64,000 nt of DNA. Origin: Allantophomopsis cytisporea (taxonomy: Eukaryota; Ascomycota; Leotiomycetes; Phacidiales; Phacidiaceae). The notes beneath the pieces are model-generated. The model was not told the origin of the DNA, did no database searches, and worked only from the letters and a program-made list of their open reading frames with translations. Shown here piece by piece: positions 46,414 through 58,677 of the stretch. Location: assembly GCA_024752435.1 (NCBI GenBank), contig CP103023.1, positions 124,001-188,000 of the forward strand, in the 5' to 3' direction. Every line of letters begins with the position of its first letter. Positions within the stretch are counted from its first letter, which is position 1. Both the position numbers and the translations under genes were made by a program.

Positions 46414-48577
46414 GAGGTCTTTTCTTGCCTATTTTTACGCTCCGCAAAAGGTCTTCTCTAATTCGACTCCCGTTGTAATGAGCGTGATTGCGTTGTGAGT
46501 AATTGAGGTTTATTGTTGATGTCGTTGCGATTGTTAGCGGCATCTTACGCGGTTTCCTTTATTTTTATTGGCGACGCGTTTTGGCATTTCATTGTAAATT
46601 GACATATGATATTCCGTGTAAGTACACAACTCTTATTAAAGAAATTTCTTAGTTCAGATATCTTTTCACCATTTATCGGTATCGTTCTACCTAATCAGTT
46701 TGCCCCTCAATCCCCGTATTTCTCTTGTTTTGTAGTGAAATTTTTCAATTTTATTCTGTCGACTGTTTTCCTTAGATAAATGATTTCAAACGCCCTTTTC
46801 AAGACTAACGTCATAATGTCGTACTAGTATCAGCATATTGTTGAAAACCATAGTCGTCTTTATTACATTTCAGATTGTACATATATGATAGATGTTGGCT
46901 GAGTTTATGCATGAAAATTACTGCCTAGAATAGAATGATGCGGACACCAATGTTCATGATGTTTCATTCAATGAGAACCTCTTATATGAAAAATATCTTA
47001 GTCATAGCCGCATAACACCCCTACTTGAGTAAAGTCGTGCCAGCTATTTCGACACATATGAAACGATCAAGGCCACAAGCACTTCGATCCTGTTATTCAG
47101 TTATCATCTCATCTACATCAAGATCCTAAGTGCCTTCAACCCTCGGAGTCCGGCCATATAGTCACTTGAAAGTTGGGCACCCGGCCACAATATGAGCGGA
47201 GAGAAAGGGATAATAGCAGCTGCGAGTTAGTTTACAAGGTGCTGAAGATCTTCTAATGTTTTCTTGGTAGGAGAGACGGAGAGTGAAGAAGAAGAACTGA
47301 TGTATACAATTTGGTCCTGCAGAAGCAACGCTTTTCTTGTAGGGGATTCTGTCGACCACGCATCGTACAAGAATTCAGAACCTGGTTATCAACGAAATTG
47401 GTTCCTTAAGAGATAGTGTCTGTAAAATTCAACCAGCTAATCTCTGTAGGCTCATTGGGAATACTCTCTCAAGCACCAGTTATCGTGAACTTCAATAAAT
47501 CACTGCACTACTCGATGGAGTCAACTTGACCTCTTTCGAGGACACAGATATGCATCACACGAATTAGACTTGACTAAGACACAAGTATCTGGATGAGAAG
47601 TATCCACCAATGGGTCTTGGGATATTTAAAAGTACCTTCATACTACTCAAGGCTTCTGTAGATAGAGCTTCGGGTCAAAAACTGGTCTTACCACAGCTAG
47701 TACAAAGAATATGTAGCAAGTAAACCTCTTCAGAGATCTACAAGATATCGTAACATCGTTAAGCATTGAATGCGTTCAAGATATGAAGATTTCTGATGAA
47801 ATCCCCATGGACACTAATACACAGCATCTCCGCTTTCCCCACGATACATTGATGCGGATTTCACCTTACCATCTGAGATAACTAATTTGCGTCTGCAACA
47901 GCTAGCTATGAGATCTCAAACATGCGGAGGTGGCAATCTAATTTCGAGAGACATAAGACAAATAAGGCATTTCATCTCTTAATCAAGAACTGTCTTGCAA
48001 ACTCATAACTCTGGGTTTAATAGCATCAGGAAAGGAGCCGCAGCACCATCACAGAAAGCGAAATTTCTCCCTTCAATTCTGGGTGCTAAAAGACTGTATC
48101 TGACCTAACAGGGATGCGAAAGAAGATCATGATGAGTTCGTTTCTATCTGTCTCCAGCCTATCAATAACAGGCTACGTAGTTGTAGCTGGGATTGTAGCA
48201 CTTCTTATGCAATACATGATACAACGATAGTCGACATTAGAGCAGGGATATGCGGTTAGATTTGGGGGTGCAGGTGGGATGAAGAGAATTTCGAGATGAT
48301 GGGCTCTTAGAAGATAGACTATAATTACGTGGTGCCGTGGAGACTTCTCAAGACAAGTTGTGGATCTATTTATCATGAGGCTATTGGCCACATGACCAAA
48401 AACCATTTGCTTGGCTGACTAATATGCACTGATATATGAAATTATGCATGTACTCGAACTTTTACCTGTGTGATGCTATAAATGCTCCCTCTGAACAAAT
48501 AGCTCAGGATTTAAAAGCAACAACACGCTTACGTCCCTCCCTATAACCAATTGCAACGCCCGCCTCCAGCTCTAGGC

Positions 48578-49051
48578 CTATGAAATTAGAATTTTGGGAT
48601 CAAGAGACGTAATACCGAACCACCCATCTTCCTCATTTTGATCAGAAGATCCATCATTACTTCCCTTCTTGCTGGTTACTAAGGGCTCCGGAACTTGACG
48701 TCTTCTGGACGTGCATTTACTACGCCTAAAATACGAATCCACATCACTTGAAAAGGAAACACGAAATCCGAGCTCTCGGATTGAATGCATCATCGTAGTT
48801 GTAGTACTATCATGTAAATTTGCCTCAACCTCTAGTGGTATCCCAGATACAAGTAACGCATTCCCCCCTATTTTGCCTACCCCACCATAGCCACGATTCT
48901 TCGTCTGCTCAACCTTTGCGTCCTATACAATCTTAGTTCCTGTAATGACATCAAGAGGCGGTCTAAAATCAGAATCGTCTTCTGCTTCACACGTGCCGCA
49001 ACCTCTGGTCACCGTTATCCTCAAGAAATCAAGTGATGGGGAGAAGCCCAT
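48578..49051 (-). pseudogene. Possible decayed or spliced hypothetical gene
   Basis: Read on the minus strand from an ATG at 49051, one frame is open to the stop at 48578 except for a single TAG at 48923-48925. The peptide is non-repetitive and protein-like (RITVTRGCGTCEAEDDSDF before the stop; NRGYGGVGKIGGNALLVSG and MMHSIRELGFRVSFSSDVDSYF after it). Either the TAG is a C-to-T type nonsense mutation in a dying gene, or it is the end of an intron. The sequence AACTAAG about 12 bp before the TAG looks like a branch point, and several weak GT donors lie upstream. I do not recognise the protein. Confidence 0.35.
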
Positions 49052-50726
49052 GTACCCAGGCTCTCAAGCTCAAAAAGACTGGTGTCTGCACGCGAAAAGT
49101 CGCAACTTATATCGACACAGCCCCAATGATAGGGAGAAACTTTGCTAAATTCCCATCTTGCCACTAAGAGGCGCTCAAAGTTTCCTCGACATAGTTCCCT
49201 TGAACTCAATGATGGGTATGTCTGTAGGCAAAGATAGAGATCCAAATACAATAAGTGAGATGGTATTGCCTTTGACGTCTTGTGATAATCTGATCAAGGA
49301 TTATTGACCCTGTTGTGAGCCCCAGTGGGAGGAAGATCAAATCTGAGAACTAAGAGGTATGTCTTAACAGGATTTGCCATTCTAGAATAAAGGCTTATTT
49401 AAGAATCAAGACACAACTGCTGAATACGGAGAGCTCGGAAGATATCTGGCTCAAGATAAATATGAGGTCGGATTCTAAAGCTGACAACCCACATAGGTAA
49501 CGTGACGAGTAACTTTCCCAAAGCTGCCGCCTAGTAGTACAGGGTATGTGCAAAGAGCAAAGGGTACTTTGGGTGAGGCTGTGTGAGGCTTGCTGAGGAG
49601 TTGCAAGGCATTGTAAGGTGAACGGGGTTGTCATTTTAGCGCCACTTCGGCAACAAGTGCCGATGCTAAGCCGACTTGGCCGATGTTCCATGAACGGGGG
49701 GGCGTTTGTTATCGACTTCAACCTGCTTTGACCTGACAAAAAGAGGCAGAGCCGCACCCTTACTGCAGGCGCATGAGGGGCGCCCAGATTCTATGGCGTT
49801 TGCAAGGACTCATATATGAACGTGGCTGAAGCTACGTGATTGAGGCTATTCCCGGATTATTGCTCCACCAATCCACCATATGAACATTGCTTGTGAGGTA
49901 CTCGATAGTACTATTGTGGATGAAGTTGCTTGATATTGAGCGGTCAGAGCGCGGGGCAACTTCAGTTGATTTTGTACCAGAAGGCCTAGGTGAAGACTCA
50001 CAATAATAGCTACTATGCAGCATCAAAAACTTCACTTTCCCAAATCGGTCCCTATTTTGTTGTGGATTCAATTAGAGTAGACACAGACATAACCATATTA
50101 CAGTTCCGGCACATTGCACGGACTTGTTTGGGATTTAGCAGCTGCCCAAGTAGAGAGTTACCCTTTATGAAGGCGATAGATTGCCTGTCATGATGCTGAT
50201 CCTTATTTGATGTTCCTCCTATGTTGATCCTTCCATGCTGATCCTTCTTAGTATGGCCAATCGTATCTTCATTGCTGGTGTTTGGATGAGGGTTACTCCC
50301 TGAGCGACGGTGAATGCGAGCGGAGAGAAAGCATATGCGAAAACCGAGATGCGTATACGAAGAACGAGATACGTAAACGAACACCGAGATCCCACTGGTT
50401 TCATATTAGACACTTGCACTGCTTGGCATCTTGACGATGTAGAAAGTTACGCATCTAAGTAGGTAATCATCTGAAATGTTATTGGCTGTACAACTGTCGT
50501 AGGGAGATGGCCACAATGGAATATCGCAGCTACCAATGAATAATCTCCCGAATAAACATGATCGCCTTACAGCACATATTGCTGTGTTTGCCTTGGGTAT
50601 GACGGATACTCGGATGACAATACGATAGGTCCAAGTTAGGGTAGCAATGCGGAGAAGAGCTTGGGATTATGCTTGATGAGGATTCTATATGTGAGAAGAG
50701 GGGATAATCCAATACGCTGTCAACAA

Positions 50727-50735
50727 TTATAAATA
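50727..50735 (+). promoter_or_regulatory. TATA box of the peroxygenase gene
   Basis: TTATAAATA lies about 100 bp upstream of the start codon at 50831, with a CCAAT word about 20 bp further upstream. The position and sequence are as expected for a regulated fungal core promoter. Confidence 0.45.
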
Positions 50736-50830
50736 CTATGTCCTGCAGTCCAAGAGCAGGAACAATCATCACTCTCTTCATTGCCTCTTCATCACAACTC
50801 CAAAACATATTCTACTTTGAACATATCAAC

Positions 50831-52042
50831 ATGAAGCTTACTCTCCTTTCCGCCACCGTGACTTTCGCACTGGTTTCTGCTAGACCTCAATATGCGCGAA
50901 ATTCTACTTCCGACTGGGCGCCTGCTGGGCCAGATGACTGTATGATGATATACGATATCTAGATCCTACTTCACAAAATGCTAATATTCTGCAGTCCGAG
51001 GCCCATGTCCTATGATGAATACTTTGGCAAATCATGGATTCCTCCCTCACGACGGCAAAAACCTCACACAAGATAAAGTTATTTGGGCCCTGAATACGGC
51101 ACTCAACTTCAACACATCTCTTGCGACTATAATGTTCGAACAGGCTCTTCCTGCCAACCCAGATCCAAATGCTACATTCTTCACCCTGTAAGAGGTCCCG
51201 AACACTTGACTTTCCTTTAGGCGCTTTAGAGCTTTAGGGAATTGCTCTGGAAGCACATATTCAAGAGTTTCTTGGTATTTCTCTTATGAGCCATTGCTGA
51301 CTTCAACCTTTTAGTGACCAATTAAATCGACACAACGTCTTGGAGCACGATGCAAGCATGAGGTTAGTCCGCTGTCATAAATCCACTGAAAGCTTCTTGA
51401 GTTGTTGGCTCCACACTCGTCACGATGTATGGACTCGCCAACTTGAGTGCTTTACTTTCCATAAATGTTGCTCTCTACGCAAGAACTTTTCTACAAACTT
51501 CACAATACATTGAAAGCATGCTAAACTATCAACAACTAGTCGATCAGATGCTTATTTCGGAAACAACCATGTCTTCAACCAGACAATTTTCGACGAGACA
51601 ACAGCATATTGGACCGGAGATCTCATAGATGTGAAAATGATGGCCAACGGCAAGATCGCCCGCCAGCTGCAGTCTAAGGCGGGCAATCCTACTTATACCT
51701 TTACTTCGTCCATAGAACAATTCAGTCTTGGGGAGATGGCGGCTCCGTTCTTGGTCTTCGGCGATATCGATGCTGGAACTGTAGACAAGGCCATGGTCAA
51801 GTACTTCTTTGGTGAGTTCAATAAACCAACCTCAAGCCCGCTGTATTTGAGTCCAGGCTAACCTCGCTTGTCTCTTAGAAAACGAACGCCTCCCACCGGG
51901 GTGGACTAAGAAGGCAGACACTGTCCAACTAGAGCAGGTCATGAGAATGGCTCAGACAATCAGCAATGCCACCAGTCTTATCACCACTGCTGAGCCGATA
52001 GTAGTAGATCGTCGGGACCTACACTTTGGCCTTAAGTTTTAG
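50831..52042 (+). CDS. Short unspecific peroxygenase / heme-thiolate (chloroperoxidase-type) enzyme
   Basis: Five predicted exons: 50831-50939, 50995-51187, 51315-51362, 51540-51811 and 51879-52042. All phases match, giving about 261 residues, the size of short (family I) peroxygenases. A signal peptide (MKLTLLSATVTFALVSA) directs secretion. RGPCPMMNTLANHGFLPHDG holds the proximal cysteine (about residue 41) that ligates heme. RHNVLEHDAS carries the EHD motif (about 111-113) of the heme-propionate/magnesium site and acid-base region of short peroxygenases. SLGEMAAP further on may hold the distal glutamate. Such enzymes oxygenate or halogenate aromatic and aliphatic compounds with hydrogen peroxide outside the cell. 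The natural substrate is unknown. Intron 3, at 177 bp, is long for this window. Confidence 0.88.
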
Positions 52043-52773
52043 AGATGCCATGGGCGGCACTTTCGTGCCACAACTGGCAAAACGGCGCCGGGGCTATCTT
52101 GAAGCGATGATCGTGGGGTTGAGTCGAGATTGATTAGTCTGCATAGCTGTGCTGTCGGGAGATTGAGATGTATTCAGCGTCATGAAATGCTTGAGTCTTG
52201 ATGATTATTTAGAATTTTGAATGCCAACATATTTATAAGTTTGATCTTCCACTCTTACGTGAACTTTGAGCTTTCAGCCAACACTTTTGCTGGGCACTGT
52301 CATCTAATGACTGATACCAAGTACGAGGTCTATTTGGAGCGAAAAATGAAAGACTGAAGTTCACTCATACGACGGATGATCATTAAATGGGCGATAGAAA
52401 ACCCTCTGTCAGCATATGAATTTCTTGATATAGTCCCAGATTGATCGTATTTTGCATGAAATATAGACTGGTAATTGCCCAATCCATACTGGATGACAGC
52501 GCATTTGGATACTGAATTGATTGGAGGAGAAACGGAGCAGTGTTCTACTCTGCTGCCATCTAAATACTACGTAGTGGCGCTGAAAGTGGCTCACTCACTT
52601 TCACGTAAGTACTCGTACCGAAGTGAGGTCTCCATATATAAGCATACAGGCTGGCACGGACCTTTTCAATACTTAAGACTCATAAATATCCATATATACT
52701 TCCAACCCTTCTATATACAGATATACTATTGCCCTTTGCTTTTCTCGTCTCAATTATCTGTCGTATTTGCCAA
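52043..52773. other. Intergenic spacer with F-box gene promoter
   Basis: No gene is seen. A TATA-like TATATAAG at about 52635-52642 lies 130 bp before the F-box protein start. Confidence 0.4.
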
Positions 52774-54729
52774 ATGCCTCTTTCGGCCCTGGAAAGCCTG
52801 CCGGTAGAGCTATTCCAGCGCATTTGTGAATTTATTGATGCTGAACACACGCCTAGCCTGCTTGCTTTCGCATGTGCCAGCAAGCACTGTTATTCTGATA
52901 CTGTTCCTTTCCTCGTCCGGACTTTTAAATTCTCCTTTTTCAGCGAGAAACAACTTGCCAGAGATGTGCAGGAACGACAATATATATTGCAGCGTGATCT
53001 GAGCTACACACATGTGCGGAGATTGGTATTGGACAATCTACCTCCAGAGCACAACGGCCGCGATAGACCAAGATTCTCTGCCGCAGAGCGTGGTCATGCC
53101 TGGGAGCCTTTTGATCAGTCCCAAGATGACGCTCTCAAAGCTGTTGACCCGCCTGCCAAAGTTGCGCGTAAGATCAACGATGCATGGAAGCCTCTAGCCG
53201 ACCTGCTCAAGCAGCTGCCGGCACTGGTAGATTTGGTATATAAATGTCCTGGTCAGTTCCCATCTTGTCTCCTGCAGGCTCTGCATGAGCATCGACCTCA
53301 GTGTAGGCTTCATATAAACACGTTTAAGCTACGCAGCTTTAAGACTGATATAACGGATGCTTATGAGCTTATGCTGGCAACATCGCCATGTCTATACAGC
53401 ATCGGAGTCCGGTACGAAAATGATCACGACGTTGTGTGGGAAGAACACCATCTTTACAATTATCAAGTTGCCATGCGCCTTATAGCAGGACTAGCACCAA
53501 GATTGAAGATTGTTCATATGCATCGAATGAAAGACTTGTCTACCCAACTTGATCATCCCTCGGAAACGTTCGCTCAGTTTTGTGAGGGTTTCCCCGGTAA
53601 GAAAGAGAGGCGTGACCTTTTAAAGTTGCATACCTTGCGAAGATCAGGGTTTCCTATAACTAAGCAAGTCGTGGAGGACTGGAACGCTCATATCGATCTC
53701 TCCGTCCTAAGAAGTCTAAAGATCGAGTCACGTATACATCAGGATGCACTTCACCATTTAACAACCTGCGAGTTCCCATCTCTATCAACGTTGATTCTTG
53801 TCCTTCGCCCATGCGATACTCGCATACCGCTGACAAGTAAGAGTTTTGACATCGCAGAACGGTTCCTTCACAGCTTGCCGCCTTTATCCAGTATAAGTCT
53901 CTATGGACAGCTCGAACGTATTCCCCTGAAATCCTATCTAGACTATCAAGGTTTTGGCTTACGCAAGCTATGGTTAACGCCCGATAAAGGCAGTGGTCGT
54001 CTTTCCATAGAAGACATTGCACTGATTAAAAGACAATGCCCACTACTGGAAGAACTGGCACTGAGTGTTCGCCGCTCTCGAGGCGATGCAACAGAAGTTT
54101 CTGTGTACAGAATGCTGGGCTCTTTGCCAAGGCTTCGAGAGCTCATACTGACACTTGATGCCTCGGATCATGCACTACTCTTGGTCGTTGAAAATGATGA
54201 TAACGATTTGAACGGTATTGGCGCATACCATGGAACACCAACTGACCCATCCTTCGACGAGTTTGACCATGAGTACTTTGCCTATGGGCCCTCTGGCCCT
54301 AGACCGCGCAATGGTCATTTCCGAGACGCACTCATCAATGCCGCACTAGACGATACACTTGCGCGTGCTATTTTTTGCACTATATCCTCAGCGAAACCCA
54401 GGAATTCCACGCCATTGGAAAGGCTGAGAGTAAAAGTTACTGGTGCAGGTGAATTTGAACCAGGGCACATCATTTGGGTCATGGAAATCATTGTAAAATC
54501 TCTCAGCCGCTCTTGGCTAGTCGAACGCCATCCCCGAGATGATTGTCGCCATGTGCTTGTCCTGAAGGAGCTGGGACAACGAAAGCGAGAGACGAATGAA
54601 GTAAGCGGTTTGGTGTTCACGTTAAGACATATTGAGAAAATCTTCCGTAGGATCTGGCCTGCGAGGCGTACGGGGAGTGACTGGCAGGACGATTGGTATA
54701 GCTTCCCTCTTGCCACATCTGATTCCTGA
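52774..54729 (+). CDS. F-box protein with leucine-rich C-terminal region
   Basis: A single exon of 652 codons. The ATG at 52774 is the first in frame. The F-box lies at the very N terminus (LSALESLPVELFQRICEFIDAEHTPSLLAFACASKHCYSD), which would bind Skp1 in an SCF ubiquitin ligase. The rest is long, Leu-rich and irregularly repeated (ALVDLVYKCPGQFPSCLLQALHEH, LSVLRSLKIESRIHQDAL, PLLEELALSVRRSRGDA, LGSLPRLRELILTLDAS). This suggests degenerate leucine-rich repeats that pick a substrate. This is one of the large, lineage-expanded F-box families of filamentous ascomycetes. No substrate can be named. Neighbours are accessory genes. Confidence 0.85.
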   Translation: MPLSALESLPVELFQRICEFIDAEHTPSLLAFACASKHCYSDTVPFLVRTFKFSFFSEKQLARDVQERQYILQRDLSYTHVRRLVLDNLPPEHNGRDRPRFSAAERGHAWEPFDQSQDDALKAVDPPAKVARKINDAWKPLADLLKQLPALVDLVYKCPGQFPSCLLQALHEHRPQCRLHINTFKLRSFKTDITDAYELMLATSPCLYSIGVRYENDHDVVWEEHHLYNYQVAMRLIAGLAPRLKIVHMHRMKDLSTQLDHPSETFAQFCEGFPGKKERRDLLKLHTLRRSGFPITKQVVEDWNAHIDLSVLRSLKIESRIHQDALHHLTTCEFPSLSTLILVLRPCDTRIPLTSKSFDIAERFLHSLPPLSSISLYGQLERIPLKSYLDYQGFGLRKLWLTPDKGSGRLSIEDIALIKRQCPLLEELALSVRRSRGDATEVSVYRMLGSLPRLRELILTLDASDHALLLVVENDDNDLNGIGAYHGTPTDPSFDEFDHEYFAYGPSGPRPRNGHFRDALINAALDDTLARAIFCTISSAKPRNSTPLERLRVKVTGAGEFEPGHIIWVMEIIVKSLSRSWLVERHPRDDCRHVLVLKELGQRKRETNEVSGLVFTLRHIEKIFRRIWPARRTGSDWQDDWYSFPLATSDS

Positions 54730-55301
54730 TTTGAAGCTTCATATGTTCGACCGAAGAGGGGTTCTTTGTAAATATGGCTTCTGATGAGATGGATTTAGAT
54801 TGATACATTCAGCGGATCTCATCAGCTCTGTTTGAATGCTGTCACAGCGCTCTGGTCCGAACTTACCTGTATGTAACTTGATTGGCACTTGTAGTTAAGC
54901 AGAGTCCGGCAGACTTCAATAATCTCATCTAAATTGTCGTTTTAGTTCAGCCGGATGGAGGTTTCAAGACTCAAATAACTACAAAACATGATGACGATGA
55001 GCTTATACGATATCCAAGGACCTCGAAAGTTTACAACTTAGAAACCATGTATCTATACATATTTTGCTACAGTACTGAATACAAACTAATGGATAGTTAC
55101 AGAAATATAGACACCAGATTGATTGAACAGAGAGGAAGCAGGACAAGCTCCACAGCAACTTAAAATATAAAGCCAGTTAGCCTAATTCGGTAATAACTAT
55201 TCAGGAAGTAAGCATTGTGGAACACTCATATTGTGGTACCTAGGTAAAATGGACTATCGATAGTATATACCGACATATTAATATTATTATTTGTCTGCTA
55301 T
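54730..55301. other. Intergenic spacer
   Basis: Lies between the convergent F-box and AAA+ ATPase genes. AT-rich, with no open frame of interest. Confidence 0.4.
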
Positions 55302-58300
55302 TTACTCATACTCATTATTGTTTGTACTCTTCAAAAGCGACGACCTTATCTTTGCTCTTTCAGTTGGAGGCAGTCCATGCTCATCATTCCTATAGCCATC
55401 TTTCCGTGCTTTTATACTGGGATCAATCCTCTCAATGGATTTGAGGTAATCTTTGAACTGCGAAGACATCTTGACCACCTCTCGAAGAATCTTACGAGTG
55501 ATTGTTACAGTTTTGGTCTTCTGTTCTAATTGCTCATATTCTGCCAGCGCTACGGCTGTTTGCAAGGCTATAAAAATAACAAGTCAGTATTTTGCTGAGT
55601 TAGAGCTTTCACGAGTGACCAACCGTTGCGAATGTCCCTTCCATTCCACTTTACAGCTTTGACTTCTGCATTCTCTACAACGTAGTCTCGTGCGTCCTCA
55701 GTGATTTTGATCGGCGAAGGGTAGTCCTCTTGCAAAGCATCAAAGTTGTTATTCCAAATCTGAGTACGGCCTTCTTCATTGAGTGGCGGTAGGTGGAGCG
55801 CTACATGAATACGGGACGAGAAACCCTCATCGAGCGAGCCGACTCGATTAGTTCTTGAAAGGAAGTAGGTTAGCTAGTATTCATATGATTGTGAATATAG
55901 ATACTCATATACTCACGTCAAGAATAGAATGCCTCTGTATTGTTCAAGTGCCCTTAGAAAAACTATTAAATGTGTAAGCGTCCAGGGATTTAGAAAAGGA
56001 CTGCGGTAATAATCTTACTTGACACCATGCCATTGTGTCGCAAGCTATCAAGGCCTCTTACTCTCTGCTCCAGGTACAGATCTGCCTCGTCCAATAGCAT
56101 GATCGCGCCCCAAGCCTCTCCCATAGGCAGCCACAGATTGAGATTATCCTCTACCTCATCAGGCTCTATACCAATCTCTGCACATGTAAGTGCCAAAAGT
56201 GGCCTACCAGTAACCTCTGCAACACATTCTGCATACGTCAGTCTTAGTCGGAGGTTTTTATACTATCACTCACCTGCTGTGCGTGATTTTCCGACTCCAG
56301 GTGAACCATGAAGCAAAACGATCTTCAAAATATCCGATGAGAGCTGATTGAAATTAGGCGCCAAGAAATCCTCAAAGTTTTTGGTATAGCTAGTTGTAAG
56401 AGCTCTGAGCATTGACTTGGTTTCGCTTGGAAGTACCAAAGTGTCAAGGGCATTCTTGTTCAATATTGGTTGTGACAGGCCATCGATATCTAAGACCCCT
56501 ACGTTGCACAATAGAAGTTAGCTTTTCTACTCTGTAAGATCAACTTCAAGTATCAGGATGAATTAAGGGCTTACTCCATCTTCTTTCTTGCAGCACAAAA
56601 CAAGGGACTCGCCGTGAGCACAGTAAGTAAAAATCTTCGTCGTCAACATTGAGAGTCTTTTTTGGATCGAGATGATCCCAAGTTGAAAACTTTGATCTGA
56701 GAGGCTGCTGATTTCTCCTCGCATTTACACAAGCGTCGCATCTACAACTCTTGTCCAGTCGAGCTTCGCCGTCAAAAAATATCGGCTTAGCAGCATCGAC
56801 CGCCCATTTGTAGTAGCCATAGTAGTCAATCATGACTCTGCCTTTTACCTATTAACACATGAAAAGTTAGCTCAGACAAAAAAGATTACAGATTTCTTAA
56901 CGTACAGGTGATTTTGGCCAGTCTACTGTGAAGCCGGAGTAATATTTGAGGATGGGGGTTGTGAGGGCCCAGATTCTCTTGCCTCTTTCAATAGAAGCTT
57001 TCTTCAATTCGGCATCTGGATGATATTTGACTGGATAGACTGGAAGATCTTTGATTTCTTTCTCCCCAGAAAAAAAGTCAACATACTCCACAGTTTCAAG
57101 CTCCTGTCGTCCAAATTTCTCGCCCTAAGTCAAGTCGTATTAGTTGACAATAAATTAATTAGGTTGGTGACGAAGAAGGATACAAACATCGAATCTGACA
57201 TTCCTGTATTAAATCAGTATCAAATTCCACAGTTTCCAGATCTTACAAACCATAGTCTCAGCATATACACAGTTGTAGATCCACTATTAGTCTTAAAAGG
57301 CGTACAAGTATATATGACAGCAGGAACATGCTGATCGTTGATTTTAGCAAATACAATTTCTCCAGGGCGTAGTAACATCCATAGATTTATGAATGTCACC
57401 TTTGGCACAGAAGCGTTATGTAAGGCCTTTTCATTGTCGATCGATATCCCGAGATCTTTTTCGGTAAATTCCAATACAGTATCAATGTGTTCGTTACACT
57501 CGTTCCTATATTTCTCATCATGGTAAGGAGGATGATTGTCCTTGTAAGCTTTCAGCTCATCCCAGTACTGTATCAGTGGTTCAAAAGGAGCTGCGAGGGT
57601 CAAAGTTTCACTTTGAAGATCGATGGTAGGATGATATGTGATCAAGGCTCTTAGCGCATTCATGATGTAAGGCGATCGAATTTTCATGGTCGTATTTTTG
57701 ATATCGGTGAAATCGTATTCTTCATCAGCAAGTTCGTGATCTGACTCGTGGGCCCCTGCAATTTGATCTGATTCTTGGTGACTGGCAACTGTTGGAGAAG
57801 CCCATGATGCTGAATTTGCTTGAGCCGGCGTTTTAAAACTTGACTTGACCGATTTCGTTATTTCTATCCACGGACGATCATTTCGCTTCTTGACTTCTAT
57901 AGGTTTCTTATCAAGATCGCGCCTGGTTGTGTTATTCTCATAATCGAGAAATTCGAGTTTGTAGAGGATCTGGTGGAAAAATTATCAGAAGGTTGAAAGA
58001 CGGCCTGAATCATTTCCTTTATGAAGTTGACCAACCTTAGCGTCTGCAAGACCCTGCTTTGTCAATTTTGTCTTCGTAATAGTACCTGGAATATCTCCAG
58101 ACTGGTAAGGTGGCCTGTCGGGAATTTGCCTGTCATTCATGATCTCAGGATTCAATGGTTTGACACTGCTTTGGAAATTAGGATAAGATTCGTCCCTATA
58201 TGGAGACTGGTCTCGAGATCCTTCCCCTGATATATTTCGATGTGGCAAGAAATTGGACTATAAGAGGATAGTCAGAAATCAGGATAATAAAAATGGGTCG

Positions 58301-58330
58301 TGAGTAAACCCTCACCTCTATCAACGACAT
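55302..58330 (-). CDS. Fungal AAA+ ATPase with DUF7025-like N-terminal region (copy 1, intact)
   Basis: Eleven predicted exons: 58330-58316, 58257-58036, 57969-57251, 57203-57188, 57124-56906, 56848-56575, 56498-56274, 56228-56019, 55962-55917, 55853-55624 and 55567-55302. Phases match throughout, giving about 813 residues. Exon 1 encodes only MSLIE. Exon 4 is a 16-nt microexon. The middle region has FINLWMLLRPGEIVFAK (about 275), characteristic of the fungal DUF7025 module. The AAA+ core has Walker A GSPGVGKS (about 553-560), Walker B IMLLDEAD (about 606-613), the sensor-1 region LFLTTNRVGSLDEGFSSRI, and the lid NGRDIRNALQTAVALAEYE. The family is common and poorly characterised in Pezizomycotina. 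ATP-driven remodelling of proteins is inferred. A diverged copy lies directly upstream in the same direction. Confidence 0.85.
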
Positions 58331-58677
58331 GATCGTGATTTAGTTATGCGATCTTTATTCTGATGTTTGCTGACTGGTGTGTCTAGGCAAAAATATTTTG
58401 TAGCAATGCTGTCAATTTGCAAGACGAGAGCTTCGGCCATATAACGTTATCAACCAAAAAGGCTTGAACAATGAATTATTGATATTGACTGGTGTTCATC
58501 ACACCACGATTCCACACCAGTCATTTCAGATGATCATTATATGGTTGCACAACCCCTCACAGAGATGCAATAATACTTGTCGATTGGGGGCGTAAGCCAT
58601 CTATATGGTCACCCATAATTGGTAGATGTTCACCCCACAGCTGGGCGGCCATCGAAAGAGGCAAGGCCTCCTTTGTG
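58331..58677. other. Spacer between tandem AAA+ genes
   Basis: About 350 bp of upstream sequence for copy 1, AT-rich, with no gene seen. Confidence 0.4.

Larger units (their letters stand above)
46414..50830. other. Gene-poor 4.4-kb region
   Basis: Apart from the possible gene or remnant at 48578-49051, nothing coding is visible. Composition is uneven, with AT-rich stretches at 46560-46900 and 47400-48000. Near 50338-50395 a short degenerate word (ACGAGATRCGTAWACGAA-like) recurs. Confidence 0.45.

Noticed and set aside
48945..49148. 67-codon plus-strand frame
   Set aside because: It is opposite the more protein-like minus-strand frame at 48578-49051 and has no recognisable feature.
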